From the NCBI RefSeq assembly GCF_905171765.1, contig NC_053389.1, positions 214,340,624 to 214,404,623 on the forward strand: a stretch of DNA of 64,000 nucleotides. The letters are read 5' to 3'. The notes below the pieces were generated by a model. The model was given only the letters and a program-made list of their open reading frames with translations, had not been told where the DNA came from and searched no databases. Numbering within the stretch: position 1 is the first letter of the stretch; every line of letters starts with the position of its first letter. This document shows positions 10,560-21,989 of the stretch, one piece after another. Origin of the DNA: Bufo bufo. Lineage: Eukaryota; Chordata; Amphibia; Anura; Bufonidae. Made by a program: the position numbers and the translations under genes.

Positions 10560-11494
10560 TCAGGAGAAAAAATCTAGATACACCAGTACAAATTTCATTA
10601 AATGATAAAAAATGCTGTTCACAAAATGTTGGAAGATGGCCGGAGCATTCATCAAACCAAAGGGCATAACCAAATTCTCAAAATGACCCTCAGGGGTATT
10701 GAAGGCCATCTTCCATTCGTCCCCTTCCCTGACCCTGACTAGGTTGTATGCCCCTCTTAAATCCAACTTAGAAAAAACTTTAGCCCCAACAATCTGGTTA
10801 AACAGGTCCGGGATCAGAGGAAGCGAATATGGGTCACGAATCGTGATACGGTTCAGGTTCAGCTCCCTGAAATCCAGACAAGGTCTTAAAGAAGCATCTT
10901 TTTTCTTAACAAAAAAAAAACAGCGGCAACAGGTGACTTCGAGGGTCGGATGTGTCCCTTTCTTAGGCTCTCAGAGATATAAGTACGCATAGCGACTCTT
11001 TAAGATCAGGAGAGATTGTATAATCGTGATTTTGGCAGCTTGGCGCCTGGGATGAGATATATGGGGCAGTCGTACTCCCAGTGAGGGGGCAACTCCTGGA
11101 CACCACTCTCAGAAAACACATCAGAAAATTCAGAGAGAAAAGATGGCACAGTCTTGGTAGAAACCTCTGAAAGAGACGCCGTGAGGCAATTCTCTCTGCA
11201 AAACTCACTCCAACCATTAATTTGCCTTGCTTGCCAATCAATGGTGGGGTTATGTTTAGTGAGCCAGGGTAGCCCCAACACTAGAGGAGTAGGTAATCCG
11301 CTTAAGACGAAACATGACATATCCTCAACATGAGCGTCACCCACAGTCAAACGGATATTGTGAACTATGCCCTTTAACGATCTTTGAGAAAGTGGAGTGG
11401 AATCGATAGCAAAAACAGGTATATCCTTTTCCAAAGTGCACACTTGGAAACCATGCGTTGTTGCAAATTGATTATCAATGAGATGCTGCTCCAC
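10560..11494 (-). pseudogene. Protease and RT catalytic region, chromovirus B
   Basis: Segment 11006-11494 carries the protease C-terminal part (VLGLPWLTKHNP) and the start of RT. 10560-10766 carries motif A ([12 protein letters not shown]) and motif B ([13 protein letters not shown]), and runs off frame at the YLD of motif C. The RT active site is therefore broken by a frameshift. The protease DSG motif is not visible in an open frame here. Confidence 0.8.
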
Positions 11495-11530
11495 TATCTA
11501 CAAAAATCTCACAAACAATGTTCTTGCTGT

Positions 11531-12535
11531 CTAGCGCCACCCTGGCAGGTAGGAGAAAACGGGAACTACAAGGAAACGGCAAACCTTCAATTTCCACATC
11601 AACCTTGCCAATAGTAGCAAATGGAAAGTTTTTAGAGGGTTTCTCTTTTTTTTTTTCTTTTCTTTTTTTTTACTACCCTCAGAAAACTCCATGAATGTCC
11701 TAGAGGGGCAAACATTAGCCAAATGATTTATACCCCCACAACAGAAAGAAACCCTCCTCTGAGAGCTGAATCCTCTACTATCAGAGGTAAGCAAACCCAG
11801 CTGCATGGACTCCTCCTCAGAGGGGATTGAGACAAACTGGGACCCCTGCGCACTGAATGAGACAGCCCCACTGTCCTTGGGCTGAATATGACAGGAAAGA
11901 GTAGTCTCCTCTCTATCTCTAAGATGCCTGTCAATACGAACAGCTAGAGACATGGCAGACTCTAACGATGCTGGTCTCTTATGAAAAGCAAATGCATCTT
12001 TCAATCTTTTCTAAAGACCATGGCAAAATTGACTTTAGAGTGCACCATCATTCCAACCAGTATCAGCTGCCCATCTTTGAAATTCAGAACAATATATCTC
12101 TGCGGACTGTTTACCCTGGCATAAAAGACGCTGTTTAGATTCAGCCAGAGCAATACGATCTGGGTCATCATATATCTGCCCCAGGGCTACAAAAAATTCA
12201 TCCACCGATCGGAGGGGCTGTGCCCCCACCGGCAGTGAAAAGGCCCAAGACTGAGCGTTATCCCTGAGCAGCGAGATGATGATCCCCACCCTCTGCTCCT
12301 CATCACCAGAGGAATGGGGAAGTAGGCAAAAATAGAGTTTGCAAGCCTCTCTAAAGCGAACAAAATTCTCACTACCCCCGGAGAACTTATCCGGAAGCGA
12401 GATCTTAGGCTCGGAACAAACTCCATGAACACCAGCAGAACCGGTCACCTGAAACTGAGACACAGTTTTACGGAGATCTGCTACCTCCAGCAAAAGACCT
12501 TGCATGAGGTCAATCAAAGCTGAAACCAGATCCAT
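11531..12535 (-). pseudogene. gag: Gag, chromovirus B (frameshifted)
   Basis: The ATG at 12535 opens 27 nt after the 5' LTR. The N-terminal frame (12035-12535) has the capsid-like part, and a second frame (11531-12004) has the C-terminal part with a Lys-rich run from a poly-A stretch (11641-11672 as T on +). The zinc knuckle keeps the second Cys, His and last Cys (CGGINHLANVC), but the first Cys is replaced by Ser (near 11738-11756). Confidence 0.8.
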
Positions 12536-12551
12536 GCTTAAGATGGTTATG

Positions 12552-12561
12552 GCGGTTTATA
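12552..12561 (-). other. Self-primer binding site, chromovirus B
   Basis: One nt after the 5' LTR, the minus strand reads TATAAACCGC. It is fully complementary (10/10) to GCGGTTTATA in the LTR (complement of 12902-12911), which starts about 31 nt downstream of the TATA motif (12936-12941). The sequence differs from the copy A site, yet the pairing and spacing are kept. Confidence 0.75.
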
Positions 12562-12562
12562 A

Positions 12563-13075
12563 TGTCACAGATGAAGTTGCAGATAGCTGGAACGTATAAA
12601 TAAACGATCGACTGGCTTGATCCCAAACTAAGGAGCATATAGGCGAGCCCTTTAAAACCCTAAGAGCTCTTCCTGACTGCTATGCACATGCTAGGGTCTC
12701 AATGGTAGACGATTGCATGCCCACGTACCTAAGACTGTGTGACACCTGAAAACCCTATAATAGTGAGGGGACACGACCACCGGCTCCCTGCACTTAATAC
12801 GGACGGAGTCAGGGTCACCTAGAATCAAGTCAGCAAGGAAACACAATAAAGGAAAACAGCAGCAGCAGCCTCCAGCAGTGAACACTTCCGCCAGGAAGTA
12901 ATATAAACCGCAAAGTGAGGCAGTATGGGAGGGAATATAAAGGAAGACGATTAGTCTAAATAAGTGACACCTGGCAGAAGGAAAGGAGATGACAAAGTGA
13001 TACCAAAACAAAGAACGTCATAGAAGAGGTAGAGAAGAACGTCTGCCAGACCTTCTCACAGAACTGGCGGTGACA
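12563..13075 (-). repeat. 5' LTR of chromovirus B
   Basis: Mate of 7813-8336, with TG..CA ends. TATA lies at 12936-12941 (on minus) and the probable transcription start near 12911. The target duplication CTCTG follows at 13076-13080. Confidence 0.9.
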
Positions 13076-13080
13076 CTCTG

Positions 13081-14399
13081 CTACATTCATATAAACTCTA
13101 TTCCTGTGCCTTAACATTTGAGGCTTACTGACTGAAGGAAAGGTATGCTTGAAAAATCAAAACCCGAAGCCTTAACTTTGTTTCTGAACCTGAACCCTTC
13201 AGGACTCTTTAGTAATCTGAATCTGACCTTTTGTCTTGTACCAACTCCACTATGTTCCTGCTATGTGAACTGCCTAAATTTTGCTTGATTATTTAGACCT
13301 TATTGCGATAACCTATGGCAACTGTTAGACCACTTTCACACAGTCAGTGTTTGGTCAGTGTTTGAACAGTAATTTCTATCAGTGATTTGAGCCCAAAACA
13401 GGTGCAGTTCAAAATCACAGAACATGTGCAAATCTTCCCATTATGCCTTATCTCTGTGTCGCCTCCACTCCTGGTTTTAGCTTACGGCCTTACACCAAAT
13501 TCCTTTGAGGTGTGGTTGTCATGTGAATCTGAACATATCAAAGAGTCACTACGTTTATAGATTATAAGCTCATAGGTGCAGGCTTATTTCACTTGAGTTT
13601 GCCTGGTCAATACTGTGTTCCTATTTAATGGAATTAATGTGCTATTTGTGTATTGCCCTGGAGCAGGGCACTTTGGAGTCTGAATGTTTGTGGATATTTG
13701 CACCTATTGCTGCTATGTAAAGTCATCAACTCATTACCTTAGTGCACTTTGAGAGGTGAACTTGAACTGTGATTTATGCCATTGTTTGTACTTAGAGTGT
13801 TTTATACTGTTGAATTGCATTTAATATAATATATCCTGTTTACTTGTGCACTGAGTTGGAAAGAGTTAATGTTCAGCCAGGTCACACTAAGAGACTTTGG
13901 GAAATTCCAGCTATTAATTTCCCAGACAGTGAACTTTTGACCTTCAGGTTTAGCTCCGTCAGACTGTTGCTTATGACTGAAAACTGCTTGGTCATTCCCA
14001 TTGACTTGTATTGAGGCCCAATACAATTATATGGCACCCTTGAAATGCAACATTGTTCTCTTAGGCTGTGCTTCTCCAGCTTCACCCCTTCCACTAGAAG
14101 GTTTTAGATCAGTTACAAACGGTATAAAAGTTGAGCAGTCAGAGCTCCTAGTTGTCTGCAGATAGGGACCTATGTTTAGTAGAAGAGACTCTGTCAGGCT
14201 GCATCAGTGAGTGAAAGAAAATGCTGAGATGAGGATACTTCTTCCACAGACCCTGGATCATCAGTTCTTTCACCAGGGAGCCAACTGGATGACTGAGCCA
14301 CAGAGCCTGGGCCACTGGCCCTTTGGCTAGGGGGCCATCCTTCTAAGAAAGAGAGGAACAGCTAGCTCAGGCCTTTCTTCAGCACAGAACCTTCTTCTG
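13081..14399. other. Non-coding interval
   Basis: No coding frame, tRNA-like sequence or clear repeat end is seen over most of this stretch. Near 13328-13380 a 'ttagaccactttcacac..cagtg' block resembles the 'ttcacac' ends of the foldback MITEs farther right, but no matching partner is visible. Confidence 0.4.
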
Positions 14400-14407
14400 C
14401 CAGGAAG

Positions 14408-15094
14408 TAGTGTTGATTGCGAAAATTCTAATCGCTAATTTTTATGTGTGATGTAGAATATAGTGCTAGATATTCATAATCGCAAATATTCTAGACTTTT
14501 TTTCATCAGTACCCTCACTGCTTCTTGTTTGTGGGCCAATGAGAAGGCTGCAATATCTTTTTCTGAGCTTAGCAACATCCCTAGCAACCAATAGGAAAGT
14601 TGCCTACCCCTTTACTATATAAGAACCTCCCAGCAGCCATTTTCTGCTGTTTTTTGCAGTTCTGAGAGAGAGAGACAGCAGTGTCATTGCTGTGCTTTCA
14701 TTTGGATCCTATTCCTTATCCAATTACATTAGATAGTTAGGTAGCTCATATATATGATGCAGATAGTTAGTGGGAGATAGTCAGTGTAGGTTATATTCTG
14801 ATATAGTGTAGCTGATAGGTTCCAGTGCAGGGTGTTAGGTAGTGTGATAGGAATTACTGTACTGTGCATTTTCTCCAGTCTCAGGAAACTTCTAGCAGCT
14901 TGAAAAATGTAGCAAAAGTGAGCCACGCCTGTATTGCGTGCGCAATACGCGCATATTACATTGCCGATTTTCGTAATCAAGAAAATAATGACTGGAGATC
15001 ACGAATTCTAGAATTTGCGAATTTATGGCGAATATTAGGTCAAAAATTTGCGAAATATCGCGAAAACGAATATTGCCTGTGCTGCGCATCACTA
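14408..15094. mobile_element. Non-autonomous hAT element, 'TAGTGTTGA' family, copy 1
   Basis: 687 bp with ends TAGTGTTGATTGCG and its imperfect complement ..GCGCATCACTA. A perfect 8-bp duplication, CCAGGAAG, lies at 14400-14407 and 15095-15102; 8 bp is the hAT hallmark. There is no transposase. An inverted second copy lies at 40136-41068. Similar ends bound the 11-kb composite at 24386-35472. Confidence 0.85.
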
Positions 15095-15102
15095 CCAGGA
15101 AG

Positions 15103-15968
15103 AAGATTGGAGAAGCCAGCTCAGTGCCTTGCCTGTATTGTTTTGCACCTGAGTTCCTTCAGTAAAGAAGAGCACTGGTTTACTGCAGACCCTGACTCTA
15201 TAGACTCTATAGACTTAATTCCCATTAGGATGCACCACATCTCACCATCCTCTCCAGGAGTAGCAACACATTGTGACACATCAACAGTGTCCGAGACCCA
15301 GCGTAGAATTGGGAACCACCTCAAACCCGGCCACTGCATTTGTCTTTATGTAATTTTTATAAACATTTTACATAAATGCTTTATGTTTTTTGCTCACAAA
15401 ATACTATTCTCTGACAATATAATTTTGTGAGATAAGTTACTATTTTGATATGATGACTGATAACAGTCTTGTAACACACAACACAATATATCGTACCATA
15501 TTACATTTTTAGGGCATAAGATTAGATTTATGATACACTGGCATTTTCCGCCACAACACTAGAGCATGGAGACGATAGAATATAATTGTTGAATAGAATA
15601 TATTTGAATTTGTGTTTGTTAAATGTGGTTTTCATTTTGTGCGCATATTTTGTGATTCACAAATATTGTACAAACAGCGCTGCTCATGATGCACGTAAGC
15701 ACGGTTTTCCTGTGTTAGTTTTGTCTCCTGTACATATAGGTATAGGTTTGTCCTAAGCCATTAACAGCTGTGCACTACTGCATCACATATAATTATCATA
15801 CTGCCAGCTGATTATTATAGGAGATTAAAATCCATAAGGCATGGAACATCAGTCACCTCAGTGAAATATACAGTATAATTAAAGTGCAAGCTGTTTTTAG
15901 AATTAGGAAGTATTAAGGTTTTGGTACAGAATGCGAGTTGATAACACTGAATTAATTTCAGAGTATAT
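15103..15968. other. Non-coding interval
   Basis: AT-rich sequence. The longest open stretch (to about 15430) has no recognisable domain and begins inside the hAT element, so it is not called a gene. Confidence 0.4.
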
Positions 15969-16811
15969 GGCCCCTTTCAGACGGGTGTTGCAGGAAAATG
16001 TGCGGGTGCGTTGCGGGAACACCCGCGATTTTTCCGCGCGAGTGCAAAACATTGTAATGCGTTTTGCACTCGCGTGAGAAAAATCACACATGTTTGGTAC
16101 CCAATCCCGAACTTCTTCACAGAAGTTCGGGCTTGGGATCGGTGTTCTGTAGATTGTATTATTTTCCCTTATAACATGGTTATAAGGTAAAATAATAGCA
16201 TTCTGAATACAGAATGCATAGTAAAACAGCGCTGGTGAATCACCATGGTAAAAGATCATGTGACGTACCATGTGATGACCGGAGTGACGTCATCAAAGGT
16301 CCTTCACCTATAATTAATGCTCACCACAGGTCCTATACAGTAAAGGGGACAGAAGGAGAGGCCGGCATCGCGATCAAGTGGATTAAGATGAGTTAAATGA
16401 TTTTTTTATATTTTTTTAACCCCTCCAGCGCTGTTTTACTATGCATTCTGTATTCAGAATGCTATTATTTTCCCTTATAACCATGTTATAAGGGAAAATA
16501 ATAATGATCGGGTCTCCATCCCGATCGTCTCCTAGCAACCATGCGTGAAAATCGCACCGCATCCGCACTTGCTTACGGATGCTTGCGATTTTCACGCAAC
16601 CCCATTCATTTCTATGGGGCTTGCGTTACGTAAAAAACGCACAAAGAGGAGCATGCTGCGATTTTCACGCAACGCACAAGTGATGCGTGAAAATCACCGC
16701 TCATGTGAACAGCCCCATAGAAATGAATGGGTCAGGATTCCGTGCGGATGCAATGCGTTCACCTCCCGCAACGCATCCGCGCGGAAAACTCGCTCGTGTG
16801 AAAGGGGCCTA
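15969..16811. repeat. Large foldback MITE, 'ggcccctttcagacg' ends
   Basis: The ends ggcccctttcagacgg and cgtgtgaaaggggcc are inverted. An inner palindrome pairs 'attattttcccttataac..agcgctg' (16157-16235) with its complement at 16427-16503. Shorter inverted blocks built on 'gcgtgaaaatcgca' fill the right half. It is non-coding. The same end motif occurs at 49158-49459. Confidence 0.65.
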
Positions 16812-17148
16812 AGGCTTCTTTCACACTTGCGGCAGAGTGATCCGGCAAGCAGTTCCGTCGCCGGAACTGCCTGTCGGATGAGGCAATCTACATTTTTACT
16901 GGTCTGCGCATTCCGGCAACTGATCTGGAATTTTGGATGGAGATAATACCGCAGCATGCTGCGGTATTTCCTCCGTCCAAAACGCCATTCAGTGACTGAA
17001 CTGATGACATCCTGATGCATCCTGAACGGATTTCTCTCCATTCAGAATGCATGGGGATAAAACTGATCAGTTCTTTTCCGGTATTGAGCCCCTAGGACGG
17101 AACTCAGTGCCGGAAAAGAAAAACGCTAGTGTGAAAGAACCCTAAGAA
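16812..17148. repeat. Foldback MITE, 'ttctttcacact' ends
   Basis: Begins 'aggcttctttcacacttgcg' and ends 'cgctagtgtgaaagaaccct', an imperfect inverted repeat. The central 'accgcagcatgctgcggt' is a perfect palindrome. It is directly adjacent to the previous foldback. A related but longer copy is at 45236-45662. Confidence 0.6.
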
Positions 17149-18257
17149 TGATAATACTGTATATTCTTTAGAAGAGCACACAGATACAATATTAAAGAAA
17201 AGTAGTACAATTATTTTGCATGCAGTTATGCAAAATCTTGCCTTGTGTTATTCCTGAGGTAAGTCTTTGTTAACACCTGTAGTAGGCGACCAACGTTTGG
17301 TAGAAGGCTCTGGAAAACCTAAAGACTGAGGTGCGTACAGAGAAATGATAAGGCCCTTAAAGGGAACCTGTCACCATGAAAAGCAGTACAATCTGCAGGC
17401 AGCATGTTATAGAGTAGGAGGAGCTAAGCAGATTGCTATATAGTTTGTGGCAAAAGAGTGGGTGCAATGACAGGGCCGCCGCAACCTCCCCCGTCACTGA
17501 ACACCTCAGATGCTGCGTTCATAGCTGATCACTGCATCTGATAGCAATAACAGTGTAGAATTAAAAGAAAAATAAATGATATCATACTTACTTCATCCAT
17601 TTGCTTGTGATGGGTTGGCCGCCACCATCTCGATCGGCATCATACGTCCCCATGTACAGGATTTCGTGCAAAATCTTCAATTAAGATGGTTGTGACCGGC
17701 ACGTCGCAAGCAAATGGATGAGGTAAGTATGTTTTTTTTTTTTTTTTTACACTATTTCAGAGAAAATCGATTCACTACCATGAAGCACGAGGAAATTCGC
17801 CTTCACAGCTAATCAAATTTTCCCTGAAAAGCCATATTGCGGGGGGGGGGGGGGGGGGGGGGGACGGGACATTGACATGCTCATTCTTGTTTCCACTGCA
17901 GGTGGCCACATTGAATGGGGATAAATGCCCTGGTTTCTGGAAGCCAAAATCAGGAGTGGATCATAAAAGGAGAGAAAGTATAAAGGAAAGATACGAGTTC
18001 TCTTCTTTTTTTAATGCACTTATAGCTTTAGCTTCCAAAACTACATCAAGAAACCTGAATGTGTGGCCGTTCACAGAAAGATCAGGTTCACAGGCTTAAT
18101 GATGTGGAAGAATGGGCAATATTTGAGGAGTTTAGAGCTACTCTACTGCCACACAAAGACTAAATATTTTTAAAACTGCTTCTATAGAAATACAGGTATC
18201 TTTAAAACAGATTATTTTATTTTTTTAGCCACAGTCTGACACTGACTGAATAAATAG
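17149..18257. other. Non-coding interval with MITE pieces and a poly-G run
   Basis: Contains a TTAA-flanked MITE start (TTAA at 17357-17360, then agggaacctgtcacc, as in 34723-35225). An inverted pair 'catccatttgcttg' / 'caagcaaatggatg' lies near 17596 and 17711. There is a run of 23 G at 17841-17863. No credible coding frame. Confidence 0.5.
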
Positions 18258-19093
18258 TAGAGATGAGCGTATCGAAGTTGGTGAATTGGAATTCGATCCG
18301 AATATCAGGAAAAATTTGATTTGCACCGAATCCGAATTTCCTGATGCTTCGTGGTAATGAATCGCATTTTTTCCTAAAATGGCTGCTGCACATCTTAGGA
18401 CATGGAGCAAAGAACTCTAGGAACGAGGGATCACCCACAATGCCATGCATGCAGTCAGTCAGCAGTCAGCCCTGTGATGTCAACAGCCCTATAAATAGCC
18501 TCAGCCATCTTGGATTCTGCCATTTTCCAGGATATTTTGTTGAAGGGACAGAGACATCAGCAGGCGCTAGGGAAAGTGCTAGGAAAGACTTGAAAACTTT
18601 TATTTTGCTAAATAGAAGTTCAGGGAAAGATCATTAGAAGTGTAGGGAAAAGATAGGGAGGAATCATTCCACAGTATTGAAGCAGAACAGGGTTCAATAG
18701 GGGAGGTTACAGCCTGGGTAATAGGAACAATCATATTACACTGCGGATCCAAATTGCCATTATACTGCTGCTTTCATATTTGCAATAGGTGATATCTCTG
18801 TAATTCCAACAAACCTTGTTATTGGGGTGCAAGTAATGTGTGATACAACCATTAACAGGGTGTATTACTAGGAAATATTACTATGTCTTATTAGCCTCTG
18901 TGTGGTGCAGTTATATGTTCTAAAGCCTTTTTTGGGGTGTATTAGTGGAAAAAAGGGCTTATTAGCCGTTGTGTGGTGAAGTGAGAAGATTACAGTCTTT
19001 TTTGGTGTGTATTAGTGGAAAACAAAAAGGTATTATTTGCCGTTCAGCGGTGCAGATATATGTTCTAAAGCCTTTTTTGGGGTGTATTAGTGG

Positions 19094-20937
19094 CAGGGGC
19101 GTCGTTAGGTCAAAACATTTGGGGTTTGAGCCCCGGATGTTTTGTCCCTTGCCCCAAATGTTATGCTGGCCCCACCCCCCTTTTACTTGTTCCGCTACTT
19201 GCGGGCATGAGTTCAGTCACTTTGGTGCGCAATCCCGTCCTGCAGCGCGTGATCCCACGAGACTGACCGCTGTAGCTCACGGGTCTAGCGGGATCACGCG
19301 CGGGAGGACGGGATTGCGCACCGAAGTGACTGAAGTTGAACTCATGCCCATCCAGCCAGCAGAACAAGTACAAGGGGATGAGGGGATGATCTGTGGGGTT
19401 GCCCAGATGGCTAGAATCTTCACAGTAGTTATTAACCCCTTTCAGCAGTCCCCCATTCACTGAAGGGGGGACTGCTGAAAAGGGTTAATAACTACTGTGA
19501 AGGCGGGACTGCTGAAAGGGGTTAAAGTACAAGGGGGGTGAGGGGATGATCTGTGGGTTTGCCCAGATGGCTAGACTCTTCACAGTAGTTATTAACCCCT
19601 TTCAGCAGTCCCCCATTCACTGAAGGGGGTATTGCTGAAAAGGGTTAATAATTACTGTGAAGGCAGGACTGCTGAAAGGGGTTAAAGTACAAAGGGGTGG
19701 AGGGATGATCTGTGGGGTTGCCCAGATGGTTAGGCCCTTCACAGTAGTTATTAACCCCTTTCAGCAGTCCCCTATTCACTGAAGGGGGGACTGCTGAAAG
19801 GGGTTAATAACTACTGTGAAGGGGGGACTGCTGAAAGGGGTTAATAACTATTGTGAAGGGGGACTGCTGAAAGGGGTTAATTACTGTGAAGGGGAGACTG
19901 CTGAAAGGGGTTAATAACTACTGTGAAGGGGGGACTGCTGAAAGGAGTTAATAACTACCCTGTTTCCCCGAAAATAAGACATCCCCCAAAAATAAGACCT
20001 ACCTCTAGTTTTGCCTATCGCTGTAATATAAGGCATCCCCCCGAAAATAAGGCCTCCCCGATAATAAAGCATCCCCCGAAAATAAGGCCTCCCCGATTAT
20101 AAAGCATCGGCCGGACATAATGCCTCCCCGATTATAAAGCAAGCCACCCCAGAATGTAAGGAGCTCACTGATTGGCCGCAGCCGCCGCCAGGACAAGCTG
20201 CCGCCTTCTTCCGCTCTCAGCTCGCTCTGCCCTGATGGAGTCTCACAACTTGGCTGGCACGGACACACAGGGGACGGGGTGACAGGTAGGGGGGGGAATA
20301 TCTGATGGAAGGTGGGGGATGTCTGGTGAAGATGGGGGGAGGGAGACTAAAAACGGTAATTAAAATGACACAGGGTGATCAGAGGGGGGAATCAAAATGA
20401 CACAGGGTGATCAGAGAAGGGAATCAAAATGACACAGGGGTATCAGGGTGGGGAGGGGGATCATTTAAAATGGCACACGGGGATCAGAGGGGGGAATCAA
20501 AATGACACAGGAGGATCAGAAGGGGGTACTAAAACGCTATAGTAATCCCCCACCTCTGATTTTCCTGTACCATTTTGATTCCCCCCTTCTGATCCCCCTG
20601 TGTCATTTTAAGTGATCCCCTCCCCACCCTGATTTCCTTTTTTTTTGTTCAACAATAAATGTGTACCGTATTTTTCTTCATGGAAAAATAAGACATCCCC
20701 TGAAAATAGGACCTAGCGAACCTTTGGGAGCAAAAATTAATATAAGACACTGTCTTATTTTCGGGGAAACAGGGTACTGTAAAGGGGAGACTGCTGAAAG
20801 GGGTTAATAACTACTGTGAAGGGCCTCTTCTCCCCGGGCAATAGGGACGTGGCTTCATGGGGTGGGGGTTGGCTTCACAGGGGCGTGATACAGTGGGCTT
20901 GTGCCCCAGATGTTTTCAGACCCTAGCAACGGCCCTG
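19094..20937. mobile_element. Non-autonomous hAT element, 'CAGGGGCGT' ends
   Basis: Starts CAGGGGCGTCGTTAGG and ends CCTAGCAACGGCCCTG, with a perfect 8-bp duplication ATTAGTGG at 19086-19093 and 20938-20945. Inside is a minisatellite of 'ttaacccctttcagcagtcccc' and its inverted form (19430-19965, 20775-20825), which could form many hairpins. A further element is nested at 19968-20774. No transposase. A short relative lies at 59559-59866. Confidence 0.88.
19968..20774. mobile_element. TA-flanked non-autonomous element (Tc1/mariner-like)
   Basis: Inverted ends CCCTGTTTCCCCGAAAATAA and its complement, flanked by TA at 19966-19967 and 20775-20776. It interrupts the minisatellite of the surrounding hAT element. 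The interior has 'gaaaataaggcctccccgat' repeats and 'gaatcaaaatgacacagg' repeats. There is no transposase. The TA target suggests Tc1/mariner. Confidence 0.75.
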
Positions 20938-21989
20938 ATTAGTGGAAAAAATAAGGGCTTATTTGCTGTTCAGCGGTGCAGTTATATGTTCTAAATCCTT
21001 TTTGGCGTGTATAAGTGGAAAAAAATAAGGGCTTATTTGCTGCTTAGCGGTGCAGTTATATGTTCTACAGCCTTTTTTGGGGTGTATTAGTGGAAAAAAA
21101 GGCATATCAGCTGTTCAGCTGTGCAATTATATGTTCTAAAGCCTTTTTTGTGGTGTATTCGTGCAATAAAAAAAGGCTTATTCGCCGTTCAGCGATGTAG
21201 TTATATGTTCTAAAGCCTTTTTTGGCGTGTATAAGTGGAAAAAAATAAGGGCTTATTTGCCGCCCAGCGTTGCAGTTATATGTTCTACAGCCTTTTTTGG
21301 GGTGTATTAGTGGGAAAAATAGGCATATCAGCTGTTTAGCGGTGCAGTTATATGTTCTAAAGCCTTTTTTGTGGTGTATTAGTGCAATAAAAAAGGGCTT
21401 ATTTGCTGTTCAGTGGTGCAGTTATATGTTCTAAAGCCTTTTTGGGGTGTATTAGTGGAAAAATAGGGCTTATTAGCCGTTTGGTGAAGTGAGATCATTA
21501 CAGCCTTTTTTTGGGTGTATTAGTGGGAAAAAAGGATTATTTGCCGTTCAGCGGTGCAGTTATATGTTCTAAAGCCTTTTTTGGGGTGTATTAGTGGGGA
21601 AAAAAGGTGTTTATTAACCGTTGTGTGGTGAAGTGAGAAAATTACAGCGTTATTTGGGGTGTATTCATTTCTTTTTTATTTATATATTTGATCTAACAGT
21701 ATCACAGTGTCACAGATAGAGAAGTGACAGGTCCTCCACAGGGGAGAGGCAGAGGCCTAAATGTTTCTGGCACAGGTCGCAGCAGAGTAGGGGGGCATGG
21801 CAGCAGGGGTCACTTCGAGAGGCCGGAGCTCCCAGTGTCATCTAATGGTCGTGTCTTGACCAGCAACTCAGCGGTTCTTTAAAGGTTGACTCGGTCATCC
21901 ACTTCATCCTAAGTGACATCAGACACCCCCAGCCAAGAGTTGGTGGTTTTCGTCAGACACAACCCTTAGTTGGCATGGCCCGGGAGCAG

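Larger units (their letters stand above)
7813..13075 (-). mobile_element. Complete Ty3/gypsy chromovirus (sushi-like), copy B
   Basis: LTRs at 7813-8336 (524 bp) and 12563-13075 (513 bp) flank gag-pol on the minus strand. A perfect 5-bp duplication, CTCTG, lies at 7808-7812 and 13076-13080. Domain order is gag, protease, RT, RNase H, integrase, chromodomain. The LTRs differ by about a dozen substitutions plus 16-bp and 5-bp indels, so this copy is older than copy A and its genes are more damaged. The LTR sequence is unrelated to that of copy A, so it is a separate family. Confidence 0.94.
18860..21665 (+). repeat. 70-76-bp tandem array in the hAT 5' region, split by an insertion
   Basis: The unit has the order gtgtattagtgg, A-run, ggcttatt(a/t)gc, cgttcagcggtgcagttatatgttctaaagcc, T-run. 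About three units occur before 19093 and about nine after 20938. The 1844-bp element at 19094-20937 inserted into one unit. No protein is encoded. Arrays like this occur in the untranslated regions of several hAT elements. Confidence 0.75.

Noticed and set aside
14864..15430. 188-codon open frame as a gene
   Set aside because: It starts inside a non-autonomous hAT element and crosses its end and target duplication; no domain.
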